DNA of 64,000 nucleotides, taken from contig DATNAQ010000173.1 of NCBI GenBank assembly GCA_035607415.1, positions 22,842 to 86,841 on the forward strand. Reading direction: 5' to 3'. A program made the translations under genes and the position numbers. The notes beneath the pieces were generated by a model. That model had not been told where the DNA came from, ran no database searches, and saw only the letters and a program-made list of their open reading frames with translations. Below, piece after piece: positions 16,515 to 25,473 of the stretch (positions are counted from its first letter, which is position 1; the number at the start of each line of letters is the position of its first letter). The DNA comes from JAQBQH01 sp035607415 (GTDB lineage Bacteria > Myxococcota_A > Polyangia > Palsa-1104).

Positions 16515-16861
16515 TCCTCGTCTCCCCTCGACGGTTCGGCGGCTCTTTGAGCAAGCCTCATGCCGCGGCCTGCCGATTCTGCGAAGCGCCCGAGATCGAA
16601 CGGAGTTCTCAAAGACGGTCACACCGTGCACGCGCCAGGACCGTCCTGAATTCGATGCGCCATCCGTGTAAGATAATGAGATCATTGGTTGAAAAGTTTT
16701 CACAACGGTTCGGGACAAGCTGCTCCTCGGCAACCCCTCGATGACAATGCTCTTTGCTCGCTCCGGCGCGAACCGGTGTCCCAAAGTTCGGACAGGTGCG
16801 GCAGATTGTCGCAGCCGAGAATCCTCCGGCCGATGGGGCCGGCATGATATGGTGAAGAGCC
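16515..16861. promoter_or_regulatory. 347-bp divergent intergenic region with dyad site 2
   Basis: This gap separates the phosphatase-like gene (minus) from the sigma-54-type activator (plus). It includes a locally AT-rich part near 16668-16705 with a small palindrome AATGA-GA-TCATT, probably the promoter zone of the phosphatase gene, and the TGC-N11-GCA dyad at 16797-16813. No supported gene lies in it, although the phosphatase frame stays open through it by chance. Confidence 0.5.
16797..16814. promoter_or_regulatory. Shared dyad TGCGGC-N6-TCGCAG (site 2)
   Basis: TGCGGC AGATTG TCGCAG, 48 bases upstream of the activator's TTG start. The flanks resemble site 3 as well: AGGTGCGGC before and ATTGTCGCAGC after, so the two copies match at 20 of 22 positions. 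TGC-N11-GCA spacing is that of NtrC-family sites, which suggests that the activator regulates its own gene. Confidence 0.5.
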
Positions 16862-18202
<1,341 letters not shown>

Positions 18203-18215
18203 CCGGGCGAGCGGC

Positions 18216-18521
18216 TCAGCCCGACTGGCGCTGCGCGGGCGCGAGCTCGTCGATGCGGCGGTAGAGCTTGAAGAGCGCGGCGGTGATGCTGGCGTCGTCG
18301 AGGCCACCGACGGCGCGTACGGCGCGCTCGGTCTCGCGCGCCATCGCCGCGACCTCGTGCAGGCCCATGATCGACGCTTCGCCGGCGATGGTGTGCAGGT
18401 CGGTCGCGATCGAGGGCGCGGCGTTGGCGCCGTCGCTGATGAGCTGGGACGCGCGCTCGAGGCGCTGCCGCGCGCTGACGACGAAGCGCGGCAGGAAGCG
18501 CGCGCGGATCTCGTCCATCAT
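18216..18521 (-). CDS. Stand-alone HPt protein (second copy)
   Basis: 101 residues, helical, with His43 in LHTIAGEASIMG. Its start (MMDEIRARFLPRFVVSARQRLERA) aligns with the HPt at 2080-2403 (MSADLIARYGRRFLQSARERLAAA). The ATG overlaps the upstream receiver stop (ATGA). It is the last of a four-gene chain of overlapping genes, REC / PilZ-REC / REC / HPt, that mirrors the module at 2080-3506. Phosphate transfer between the chain's receivers is the probable role. Confidence 0.88.
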   Translation of the reverse strand: MMDEIRARFLPRFVVSARQRLERASQLISDGANAAPSIATDLHTIAGEASIMGLHEVAAMARETERAVRAVGGLDDASITAALFKLYRRIDELAPAQRQSG

Positions 18522-18910
18522 GACGCCTCTCCGGTGGCGCCGATGATCTGCCGGACGCGCGAGACGATGGCGTCCGCGCCGAGCCGCTTGGAGATGAAGC
18601 CGTCGATCTCGGCGTCGGCGGCGCGCCGCTTCAGCTCCGCCTCGTCGAGCGTCGACAAGAGGTAGATCGGCGCCTCGACCTCGCGGGCGGCGCGCAGCAC
18701 CATGGCCACGTCGTCGCCGAAGGCCTCCGGCATCTGCACGTCCATCAGCACCAGGTCGGGTCGGTTGCGGGCGCGATGCTCTTCGAGCTGCGTCAGGTTG
18801 TTGGCGACGAGGACCTCGTAGCCGGCGGCGTCGAGCGCCGCGCGCATCATGTCGAGCACGAGCGCGCTGTCGTCGACGATCAGGATCTGCTTGCGCCGCG
18901 GCGCGGTCAT
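18518..18910 (-). CDS. Single-domain response regulator
   Basis: 130 residues, one receiver: VDDS at 12-15, Asp57 (LVLMDVQMPEAFGDD), Thr/Ser in LLSTLDEAEL, and Lys in FISKRLG. It aligns with REC2 of the fused protein at 2400-3506: DVQMPEA-GDDVA-VLR and LDEAEL-RA-AE-DG-I-K are shared. ATG at 18910 overlaps the PilZ-REC stop by four bases. Separate here, fused there: this suggests that both domains work in one complex. Confidence 0.9.
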   Translation of the reverse strand: MTAPRRKQILIVDDSALVLDMMRAALDAAGYEVLVANNLTQLEEHRARNRPDLVLMDVQMPEAFGDDVAMVLRAAREVEAPIYLLSTLDEAELKRRAADAEIDGFISKRLGADAIVSRVRQIIGATGEAS

Positions 18911-19629
18911 CGATGGGCTCCGTGCGCATTGAGGCGCTCGAGCGTGGCGAAGAGGTCCTTGAGCACCAGCGGCTTATCGAGGAAGAGGTCGGCGCCGGCC
19001 GCCAGGGTCGCGTCACGCGCGGCCGCTCCGCCGACGCTGACCGCGACCACCGGCACCGTCGCCAGGCGCGGCTCGGCGCGCATGCGCTGCACGAGCTGCG
19101 CGCCGTCGAGCTCGGGCAGAAAGTAGTCGACGATGGCGAGGTCGTAGGCGCCGTCGGCGAGCATCTTCCAGGCGCTGGCGCCGTCGGCGGCGTGATCGAC
19201 CGTGACGTAGCCGGGCTTGCCGCGGAAGTACTTGCGGATGCCGTAGGAGAACATGTCGCGGATGAGGTTGTTGTCCTCGACGAGGAGCACGTGGAAGCCT
19301 TCGAGCGCTTCGGCGCCGGGCTCCTGGGCCAGCGTCGTGAGCACCGTCTGCAGCTGCGCGCGGTCGGCGTCACCGGCGGGCTCGATCGACAGCTCGAGGC
19401 CGGCGGGCTCGCCGGGCGCCGACGACGCGACGCAGCTGGTGACGCGCCCGACGACGGAGAAGGGCTCGACCAGGCGCGGAAACGACAGCCGCAGGCGCAC
19501 GACGGTTCCGACCGCGAGCTGCACGTCGGTCTCGACGAAGCTCTCGCCCTCGGAGAGCTCGAGCGTGTGCGCCACGAACGGGGCCTGGCCGTCGCAATGT
19601 ACTTCGGCGCGTAAGAGGATGCGCTTCAT
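18907..19629 (-). CDS. PilZ-like domain plus receiver
   Basis: 240 residues. The PilZ-like barrel at 1-100 opens with RILLR at 3-7 (RxxxR), and TLELSEGESFVET stands in the second loop. The receiver at 112-235 has VEDNN, Asp168 (LAIVDYFLPELDG), Ser in AVSVGG and DKP. It aligns along its whole length with the first 235 residues of the PilZ-REC-REC protein at 2400-3506 (LRAEV, SFP-L--P--V-GRV, GADL-L-KP). ATG 19629 was chosen since it gives the ATGA overlap with the preceding receiver gene and starts exactly at the PilZ motif. Cyclic-di-GMP binding is possible but unproven. Confidence 0.88.
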   Translation of the reverse strand: MKRILLRAEVHCDGQAPFVAHTLELSEGESFVETDVQLAVGTVVRLRLSFPRLVEPFSVVGRVTSCVASSAPGEPAGLELSIEPAGDADRAQLQTVLTTLAQEPGAEALEGFHVLLVEDNNLIRDMFSYGIRKYFRGKPGYVTVDHAADGASAWKMLADGAYDLAIVDYFLPELDGAQLVQRMRAEPRLATVPVVAVSVGGAAARDATLAAGADLFLDKPLVLKDLFATLERLNAHGAHR

Positions 19630-20003
19630 CGCCCCGCCGCCGGCGCGAGAAAGCGCGACACCGATTGCGCGAGCGCGTGCGCGTTGTCGGTCTTGGCGAT
19701 GAAGCCGGCGGCGCCGCAATTGCGCGCCAGCGCCGACAGCTCGACCGCGGGACGATCCGAGAAGAGGACGATGGGGCAGCGGTGCAGCTTGTGCTGGCGC
19801 GTGACCTCCACGATCTGATGGCCGGAGAGCGCGGGCATCGAGACGTCGAGCAGCACCAGATCGGGCTTCTCGCGCCCGAGCGCTCGGCTCAGGCCGAGCC
19901 CCGATTCCAGCGTCACCACTTCATATCCGAAGTCTTCGAGCATCATCCGCGTCATGTCGCGGCACAGGTCGCTGTCGTCGACGACCATTATCTTCTGAGG
20001 CAT
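19626..20003 (-). CDS. Single-domain response regulator, first gene of the REC/PilZ-REC/REC/HPt operon
   Basis: 125 residues: VDDSD at 8-12, Asp53 (LVLLDVSMPALSG), CPIVLFSDRPAVEL and Lys in FIAKTD. Its best match here is the receiver at 7641-8015 of the chemoreceptor operon; both carry the SDRPA-EL segment. The 121-base gap upstream (20004-20124) contains dyad site 3. The start region, with GTTTTGGG and GTGACAATCACGCGGC before ATG on the coding strand, has no strong ribosome site. Confidence 0.9.
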   Translation of the reverse strand: MPQKIMVVDDSDLCRDMTRMMLEDFGYEVVTLESGLGLSRALGREKPDLVLLDVSMPALSGHQIVEVTRQHKLHRCPIVLFSDRPAVELSALARNCGAAGFIAKTDNAHALAQSVSRFLAPAAGR

Positions 20004-20105
20004 GCCGCGTGATTGTCACGGATTTGTCGTTTTGGGTTCAGTACGTGAAAACACCAATCTCGATCGCGCCGTAAAGTAGGGAGAGGTGCCGTGCTGTCCG
20101 CGAGG

Positions 20106-20123
20106 TGCGGCGCATTGTCGCAG
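20106..20123. promoter_or_regulatory. Shared dyad TGCGGC-N6-TCGCAG (site 3)
   Basis: TGCGGC GCATTG TCGCAG, about 103 bases upstream of the ATG of the REC/PilZ-REC/REC/HPt operon (minus strand) and just beyond the stop codon of the kinase-linked receiver. That distance upstream is typical for enhancer-type sites of sigma-54 activators. Confidence 0.5.
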
Positions 20124-20124
20124 C

Positions 20125-20493
20125 TCAGGCGCAGAAGCGCGCGACGGTGTCGAAGAGGAGCTGCAGATCGATCGGTTTGGCGATGCGCTCGACCTGCAGG
20201 CGGGTCGCGCCCGTCGCATCGCCGGCGCCGGTGAGCAGCACGACCGGGATGGCGGCCAGCTCCGGATCGCGGAGCTGCGCCGCGCGGAACTCTTCGCCGT
20301 TCATGCGCGGCATCATGAAGTCGAGGATCACGAGCGCCGGCGGCGCGCCCTGGCGCATGCGCTCGAGGCCGGCCATCCCGTCGGCGGCGGTCTCGACGGT
20401 GAAGCCGCGCAGCTGCAGGAGCGAGCAAATGCTGTCGCGGATGTCCTCGTCATCGTCGACGATGAGAACCCATGATGGCGCGGGCTCGCTCAC
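20125..20493 (-). CDS. Single-domain response regulator paired with the histidine kinase
   Basis: 122 residues from GTG 20493, overlapping the kinase stop (GTGA). The receiver has VDDDED, Asp58 (LVILDFMMPRMNGEE), Thr in LLTGAGD, and AKP with the conserved Lys. Being cotranscribed and overlapping, it is the probable direct phosphorylation target of the kinase. With no output domain, its downstream effect must go through protein contacts, perhaps with the HPt proteins of the island. Confidence 0.92.
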   Translation of the reverse strand: MSEPAPSWVLIVDDDEDIRDSICSLLQLRGFTVETAADGMAGLERMRQGAPPALVILDFMMPRMNGEEFRAAQLRDPELAAIPVVLLTGAGDATGATRLQVERIAKPIDLQLLFDTVARFCA

Positions 20494-21926
20494 GTGTTGG
20501 CTCCTTCGCTGGAGTGTCGTCGCGGCAGATCGACCACGAACACCGAGCCTACATCAGGTGTGCTCTCGACTGAAATCGTGCCGCCGTGCGCGCGCACGAT
20601 CTGCGAGCTGATGAAGAGGCCGAGCCCGAGGCCGCCGTAGCTGAGGGACGCGGCGCGCTCGAAGCGGCCGAAGATGCGGCGCTGATCGTCGACCGAGATG
20701 CCGATGCCGTGGTCGCGCACGGTGAGGCGCGCGCGATCGACCGTGCTCTCGACCGAGAGCTCGATGGGCTTGCCGCCGCCGTACTTGATGGCGTTCGACA
20801 AGAGGTTGGTGACCACCTGATCGATGCGCGGCGCATCCCACCATCCGATCACCGAGCCTTCGATCTGCGACTGGAGCTTGCAGTTCCAGCGCGCCAGCTG
20901 CGGCTCGAACTGTCGCGTCACCTCCTGAACCAGCGTCGACAGATCGGTCTCGGTGGGATCGATCACCAGCCGCCCGGCGGCGATGCGCGAGACGTCGAGC
21001 AGGTTGCCGATCAGCTTGTCGAGGCGGATCACCTGGCGGTCGACGACCTCGAGCGTCTGCTTGAAGCGCGCGGCGTCGCTCTGATCGAGCGAGGCGGGCG
21101 GCATCATCAAGAGCCCCTGCACCTGCAGCTTGAGCGAGGTCAGCGGCGTCTTGAGCTCGTGCGACGCGATCGAGAGGAAGTCGTCGCGGACCCGGATGGC
21201 TTGTTGCGCCTGCTGCTGGCGGCCGTCGACCTCGGTGAGCATGCGGTTGAAGGCGCTGCCGAGCAGACCGATCTCGTCGCGGCGCACGCTGGCGGCGCGC
21301 ACCGAGTAGTCCTCCGTCGCGGCGATGCGCCGGGCTACGTCGGCGAGCGCGAGCAGCGGGCGCGACACCATGCGCTCGAGCATCAACGCCAGGAGCCCGG
21401 CGGCGACGAGCGCGCCGAGGCCGAGCAGCCCCATGCTGAGGAGGTAGCCGCGGATGCGTGAGCGCAGATGTGCCGTCGAGACGAGCACCAGGAGCGTGCC
21501 GTAGCGCGTGCCCTGCGAGATCACCGGCTGCGTGACGGCGACGTGTTCTCCTTCGACGGCGGTGCCGGCGGCGCGGCCGGTGGAGATCGTGGGCCGCAGC
21601 GCGGCACCCGTCGTGGAGCGCGCCTCGTAGCTGCCGAACAGCTTCCCGCCGTTGTCGTAGAGGCCGGCGGCGATGACGTTCTCGTCGCGCGCGAGCCCGT
21701 TGAGGGTGCGCTCGGCGTCCGCGTGATCTTCGAAGGCCATCGCCGACGCGCTGTACTCGGCGATGACGTAGCCGATGAGCGCGCTCGAGCTCATCATCTC
21801 GTTTCGGATGTCGCGGAGATCGCGCTCGGCGACGAATCCGAGCGCGATCCCCACCGGGGCGAGCGTCGCCAGCACGCTGAGCGCGGTGAGTCGAGTTCGG
21901 ATTGAGACCACATGTGAAGCCGGCAT
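20490..21926 (-). CDS. Transmembrane HAMP histidine kinase
   Basis: 478 residues from ATG 21926, preceded by GGGG about ten bases upstream; an in-frame ATG at 21989 would add 21 residues without a ribosome site. TM1 (LTALSVLATLAPVGIALGFV), a periplasmic domain of ~125 residues with ERTLNGLARDENVIAAGLYDNGG (CHASE8-like), TM2 (LLSMGLLGLGALVAAGLLALML), HAMP, then HisKA with His256 (SHELKTPLTSL) and HATPase boxes NLLSNAIKYGGG, VRDHGIGIS and GGLGLGLFIS. It should autophosphorylate and pass phosphate to the overlapping receiver. Its sensor domain looks like that of the chemoreceptor at 8025, hinting at related signals. Confidence 0.93.
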   Translation of the reverse strand: MPASHVVSIRTRLTALSVLATLAPVGIALGFVAERDLRDIRNEMMSSSALIGYVIAEYSASAMAFEDHADAERTLNGLARDENVIAAGLYDNGGKLFGSYEARSTTGAALRPTISTGRAAGTAVEGEHVAVTQPVISQGTRYGTLLVLVSTAHLRSRIRGYLLSMGLLGLGALVAAGLLALMLERMVSRPLLALADVARRIAATEDYSVRAASVRRDEIGLLGSAFNRMLTEVDGRQQQAQQAIRVRDDFLSIASHELKTPLTSLKLQVQGLLMMPPASLDQSDAARFKQTLEVVDRQVIRLDKLIGNLLDVSRIAAGRLVIDPTETDLSTLVQEVTRQFEPQLARWNCKLQSQIEGSVIGWWDAPRIDQVVTNLLSNAIKYGGGKPIELSVESTVDRARLTVRDHGIGISVDDQRRIFGRFERAASLSYGGLGLGLFISSQIVRAHGGTISVESTPDVGSVFVVDLPRRHSSEGANT

Positions 21927-22229
21927 CCCGCGAACCAACCCCCGCAACTTGATCGTCACAATCGTATCGGGACTCGGCGCGCCACGCATGCGTCAATTCG
22001 TCGCGGTCCAACCGTTCAGTGACCACGCCGACGGCGTGGCGCCGGAGGCCGATTCGCGCGGGAAGAAAGCGATCGACCCGCGGGCACCGGCGCGTTACAG
22101 TGTCATCTTCGTGAACAGCGGAGTAGATCGCCGACATTGATGGCGAATTCGGACAAGGCGTGTGGTTGCGGCGGCGGAGGCGGGCGCTACGCTTTGGCTT
22201 ACCGCTTGTTTGCGACGAGGTGAGCTGAC
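21927..22229. other. Intergenic region between the kinase and the small membrane protein gene
   Basis: These 303 bases separate divergent genes. They contain a perfect 7-bp dyad, CCACGCC-GAC-GGCGTGG, at 22023-22039, about 97 bases upstream of the kinase start; it could be an operator or hairpin. No TGC-N11-GCA site, promoter consensus or gene is visible. Confidence 0.4.
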
Positions 22230-22622
22230 ATGCCGTTGTCCCGGACCGCAAAGATTCGCATCCTCCTCGCCATCGTCGGCGTACTGCTCGCCGTCGGTGG
22301 CTGGACCGCGCTGTCGATCGCCTGGAGGGTCGGCTACGCGCACGGCACCGCCACCGGCGTCGTGCGCAAGGTGTCGGTGCATGGGCCGCCCTACTGCAAG
22401 ATCCTCACGGGCGAGCTGGTCTATCAGGGAACCAACCCGGGCCAGCATCAGGAAGTGTTCGACTTCTCCGTCGACAACGACGCCGACACGAATCCGATCG
22501 TCCGCGACTTGAAGCAGGCCGAGCGCGACGGGAAGCGGGTGACGCTCGACTATCGTCAGGACCGCAAGGTCTGGTGGCGTTGCAACCCGTCCGAGTACTT
22601 CATCACGACCGTCGAACAGTGA
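22230..22622 (+). CDS. Small single-pass membrane protein, function unknown
   Basis: 130 residues. One transmembrane helix (ILLAIVGVLLAVGGWTALSIAW) near the N-terminus, then a soluble part containing GPPYCKILTGELVYQGTNPGQ, EVFDFSVDNDADTNPIVRDLKQAERDGKRVTLDYRQD and KVWWRCNPSEYFIT. The pattern is like conserved short proteobacterial membrane proteins of unknown role; two Cys (YCK, RCN) are notable. It precedes the MgtC-family gene by 14 bases, so the two are probably cotranscribed. Confidence 0.7.
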   Translation: MPLSRTAKIRILLAIVGVLLAVGGWTALSIAWRVGYAHGTATGVVRKVSVHGPPYCKILTGELVYQGTNPGQHQEVFDFSVDNDADTNPIVRDLKQAERDGKRVTLDYRQDRKVWWRCNPSEYFITTVEQ

Positions 22623-22636
22623 GGCACGGGCTCGCG

Positions 22637-23311
22637 ATGTTGCCGGTCGACTTGCTGGTCCGAATCCTCGTCGGCAGTTGCCTCGGTGGTGTGATCGGCT
22701 ACGAGCGCGATCGACATGGTCGGCCCGCCGGGCTGCGCACCCACATGATCGTGGCGCTGGCGTCGGCGACGTTCATGGTCATCTCGACGCGATTCGTCTA
22801 TCTGCAGCACTACGCGAAGGAAGACCTGGTCAACGTCGACGCGTCGCGTATCGCAGCGTCGATCGTGACCGGCATCGGCTTCCTCGCCGGCGGAGCGATC
22901 ATGCGCACCGGTATCACCGTGCAGGGGCTGACCACCGCGGCGGCGCTATGGCTCGTCGCCGCCATCGGGATGGCCTCCGGCGCGGGCATGTTCGCGATCG
23001 CCGTCTTCGTCACCGTGGTCGGTGTCATCGCGCTGACCGTGATGCGCCGCTTCGAGGACAAGGACGATCGCATCTCGCGCCGGCGCGTGTTTCTCGTGCT
23101 CGGCGCGGAGGGATCGGTGGGCGAGATCTCGTCGAAGCTGTCGGAGATCGGCGCCAGCGTATCCGCCCTCGAGTACGACCGCCATGTCGCCGACAAGACG
23201 CTCACGGTCACGCTCGACGTGCGCTTTCCGCACACGGTGCGCATCGATCGAATCATCGAAGAGATCGAGTCGCAGCGCGACGTCCGGCGCGTGAAGCTCG
23301 AGCAGACCTGA
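22637..23311 (+). CDS. MgtC/SapB-family membrane protein
   Basis: 224 residues. The MgtC domain is clear: LVGSCLGGVIGYERDRHGRPAGLRTH, RIAASIVTGIGFLAGGAIM and TVQGLTTAAALWLVAAIGMASG, with about four hydrophobic segments in residues 1-140. The C-terminal ~85 residues form a small ACT-like domain (VGEISSKLSEIGASVSALEYD, LDVRFPHTVRIDRIIEEIES). MgtC proteins are linked to growth in low magnesium and to control of ATP synthase; the exact role here is unknown. ATG 22637 was chosen since it starts exactly at the first membrane segment. Confidence 0.9.
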   Translation: MLPVDLLVRILVGSCLGGVIGYERDRHGRPAGLRTHMIVALASATFMVISTRFVYLQHYAKEDLVNVDASRIAASIVTGIGFLAGGAIMRTGITVQGLTTAAALWLVAAIGMASGAGMFAIAVFVTVVGVIALTVMRRFEDKDDRISRRRVFLVLGAEGSVGEISSKLSEIGASVSALEYDRHVADKTLTVTLDVRFPHTVRIDRIIEEIESQRDVRRVKLEQT

Positions 23312-23355
23312 CGAGTCTCGCGCCGAGCGGTTGCAACGCGCCGCTCGCATCCTAC

Positions 23356-23372
23356 GTTGACAGCCAGTCAAC
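23356..23372. promoter_or_regulatory. Perfect palindrome GTTGAC-N5-GTCAAC, likely repressor operator
   Basis: GTTGAC AGCCA GTCAAC, immediately before the GAGGAGGAGC ribosome site of the oxidoreductase gene. TTGAC-type inverted repeats of this size are common operators for TetR- or MarR-type repressors that control oxidoreductases. The left half (TTGACA) could also be read as a -35 box. No regulator gene is adjacent. Confidence 0.6.
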
Positions 23373-23385
23373 GCGAGGAGGAGCC

Positions 23386-24291
23386 ATGAAAGCGGTGGTG
23401 CTCGAGGAGTTCGGCGGCGTCGACAAGCTCGCGCTGCGCGATGTTCCCGATCCGAAGCCCGGCGCCGGCGAGGTCGTGGTCGCGATCGCGGCGACGAGCG
23501 TCAACCCCATCGACTACAAGCTGCGCAGCGGCGCCGCGCGCGGTCGCATCCCGCTCGAGCTGCCGGCGATCCTCGGCCGCGACATCGCCGGCGAGGTCGT
23601 CGAGCTCGGCGCCGGCGTCACGAGCGTGCGCGTCGGCGATCGCGTGCTCGGCCTCGGGATGCGCTCGTATGCCGCCAAGGCGTCGATCCGCGCCGACGCG
23701 CTGGCGCTCCTCCCGCAAGGGCTCGATCCCGTCGACGCGGGGGCGTTGCCGCTCGTCGTCACCACCGGCGCGCAGCTGGCGGCGCACGGCGATCCCAAGC
23801 CGGGTCAGACGGTGCTGGTGACCGGCGCGGTGGGCAGCGTCGGGCGCGTCGCCGTCTTCGTCGCCAAGGAGCGCGGCGCGCGCGTCATCGCCGGCGTGCG
23901 CCGAAAGCAGCTCGAGGCGGCGCGAGCGCTCGGCGCCGACGAGGTCGTGGCGCTCGACGACGACGCCGAGCTGCGGCGCCTTCCCGAGCTCGACGTCATC
24001 GCCGACACGGTGTCCGGCGAGACGATCGCCAAGCTCATCCCGCGGCTGCGCAGCGGAGGGATCCTGGCGAGCGTGCTCGGCGAGCCGGCTGCCGCCAAGG
24101 GAAAGCCAATCACGGTGCGCGCGTTCATGGCGCAGCCGGATGGCCCGCTGCTCGGGCGATATGCGGCGTCGGTGGCGCAAGGGCGACTGTCGATTCCGAT
24201 CGCGGAGCGCCTGCCGCTGGCGCAGGCCGGCGAAGCGCAGCGGCGCGCCGAGACGCACGCGGTCGACGGCAAGATTCTGCTCATTCCCTAG
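23386..24291 (+). CDS. Zinc-free quinone oxidoreductase / NADPH-dependent alcohol dehydrogenase family protein
   Basis: 301 residues. MDR superfamily pattern: GAGEVVVAIAATSVNPIDYKLRSG, PAILGRDIAGEVVELGAGVTSVRVGDRVLG, then a Rossmann fold with GQTVLVTGAVGSVGRVAVFVAKERGARVIAGVRR. The zinc-ligand residues of classical alcohol dehydrogenases are absent, as in the quinone oxidoreductase (QOR-like) subgroup. Likely reduces quinones or alpha,beta-unsaturated carbonyls with NADPH. A strong GAGGAGGAG ribosome site and a palindromic operator lie directly upstream. It converges with the MBL gene. Confidence 0.9.
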   Translation: MKAVVLEEFGGVDKLALRDVPDPKPGAGEVVVAIAATSVNPIDYKLRSGAARGRIPLELPAILGRDIAGEVVELGAGVTSVRVGDRVLGLGMRSYAAKASIRADALALLPQGLDPVDAGALPLVVTTGAQLAAHGDPKPGQTVLVTGAVGSVGRVAVFVAKERGARVIAGVRRKQLEAARALGADEVVALDDDAELRRLPELDVIADTVSGETIAKLIPRLRSGGILASVLGEPAAAKGKPITVRAFMAQPDGPLLGRYAASVAQGRLSIPIAERLPLAQAGEAQRRAETHAVDGKILLIP

Positions 24292-24306
24292 AACGCTGCG
24301 TTCTAG
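24288..24306. terminator. Perfect 19-bp palindrome between convergent genes
   Basis: CTAGAACGC T GCGTTCTAG overlaps the TAG stop of the oxidoreductase and lies 18 bases beyond the stop of the opposing MBL gene. In RNA it can form a 7-bp stem with a 5-base loop in either direction. No T-tract follows, so a bidirectional terminator or stabilising hairpin is likely rather than certain. Confidence 0.45.
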
Positions 24307-24324
24307 CGGGCAGCCAGCCGGGGA

Positions 24325-25473
24325 TCAGCGCGCGTCCACTTGCGACGAAACGATCTCGTCGTCGGCGGCGCGGTGCCAGGACAGTGACGGCCACCAGCGC
24401 TCGCGCGGCGGCGGCCGCTCCGGCTCGACGCTCTGCCCCGGGCGCGGCGTCAAGAGCGGCACGCCGGCCGTGTTGGCTGCGACGAGCGCGCGCTCGATCG
24501 GCTCGGTCCACCCGTGGAACGCCAGCGCGAAGAGCCCCCAGTGCACCGGCAGCATCACCTTGCCGCGAACCCACTGGTGCGCGCGAACCGCCTGCTCGGG
24601 ACCGCTGTGCCAGTCCGGCCAGCCGCGGCTGTATTGCCCGATCTCGATCATCGTGAGGTCGAACGGCCCCAGTCGGGCTCCGATGTCGTGCAGCGCGGGG
24701 AACAGGCCGGTGTCGCCCGAATAGTAGACGCGGTGCCGCGCACCGACGAGCGCGTAGCCGCACCACAAGGTCGCATCGCGATCGAAGAGCTGGCGGCCCG
24801 AGGCGTGTCGGGCCGGGGTGCTGACGACCTCGATGGCACCGATGCGCGTTCGCTGCCACCAGTCGAGCTCGACGATGTGCGCCGGGGGAATGCCCCAGTA
24901 CTCGAGGTGCGCGCCGACGCCGAGCGGGACGACGAAACGGGTGCCGCGCGCGTCGAGCGCGACCACCGTCGCGCGGTCGAGGTGATCGTAATGATCGTGC
25001 GAGATCACGACGGCGTCGATGGGCGGCAGCGCGTCGAGCGGCAACGGCGGCGGATACCAGCGGCGCGGGCCGATCCAGCCTAGCGGCGAGACGCGCTTGC
25101 TCCACACCGGATCGGTCAGGACGCGCACGCCGTCGATCTCGACGAGCGTCGACGAGTGGCCGAGCCAGGTGACGCGCAGGCCGCTCGCCGGCGGGGCGCG
25201 CAGGTCGGGGCGCGCGGTCGGTGGTGGCGTGCGCGGGCTGGTCTCGCGATCGGGCGACAGCATGCCTCGCAGCGTCGGGCCGACGTGGTTGATGATGGGC
25301 TGCGGGTTCACGAAACGGCCGTCGTGCCACTCGGGCGACTGTGTCATGCGAGCGCGACGGGCGCCGGTGGCGCGGTGACCGAGGCTGGTCCAGCAGGCCG
25401 CCAGGGTCGCGAGCGCCACGAGCAGCAGCAGCGCGCCGAGCGCCTTCACGAGCCGCCACAGCCGACGCTTCAT
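24325..25473 (-). CDS. Metallo-beta-lactamase-fold hydrolase (NAPE-PLD/UlaG-like) with N-terminal membrane anchor
   Basis: 382 residues. The start (MKRRLWRLVKALGALLLLVALATLAACWT) is a membrane anchor or lipoprotein signal (lipobox LAAC). The catalytic domain begins with RVTWLGHSSTLVEIDGVRVLTDPVW and has the metal motif SHDHYDHLD (HxHxDH), then STPARHASGR, VYYSGDTGLFPALHDIG and MLPVHWGLFALAFHGWTEP. This matches the NAPE-hydrolysing phospholipase D-like / YtnP-like subgroup of the MBL superfamily; the substrate is unknown. ATG overlaps the stop of the BtuF-like gene (ATGA), making it the distal gene of the cobalamin/mutase run. Confidence 0.88.
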   Translation of the reverse strand: MKRRLWRLVKALGALLLLVALATLAACWTSLGHRATGARRARMTQSPEWHDGRFVNPQPIINHVGPTLRGMLSPDRETSPRTPPPTARPDLRAPPASGLRVTWLGHSSTLVEIDGVRVLTDPVWSKRVSPLGWIGPRRWYPPPLPLDALPPIDAVVISHDHYDHLDRATVVALDARGTRFVVPLGVGAHLEYWGIPPAHIVELDWWQRTRIGAIEVVSTPARHASGRQLFDRDATLWCGYALVGARHRVYYSGDTGLFPALHDIGARLGPFDLTMIEIGQYSRGWPDWHSGPEQAVRAHQWVRGKVMLPVHWGLFALAFHGWTEPIERALVAANTAGVPLLTPRPGQSVEPERPPPRERWWPSLSWHRAADDEIVSSQVDAR

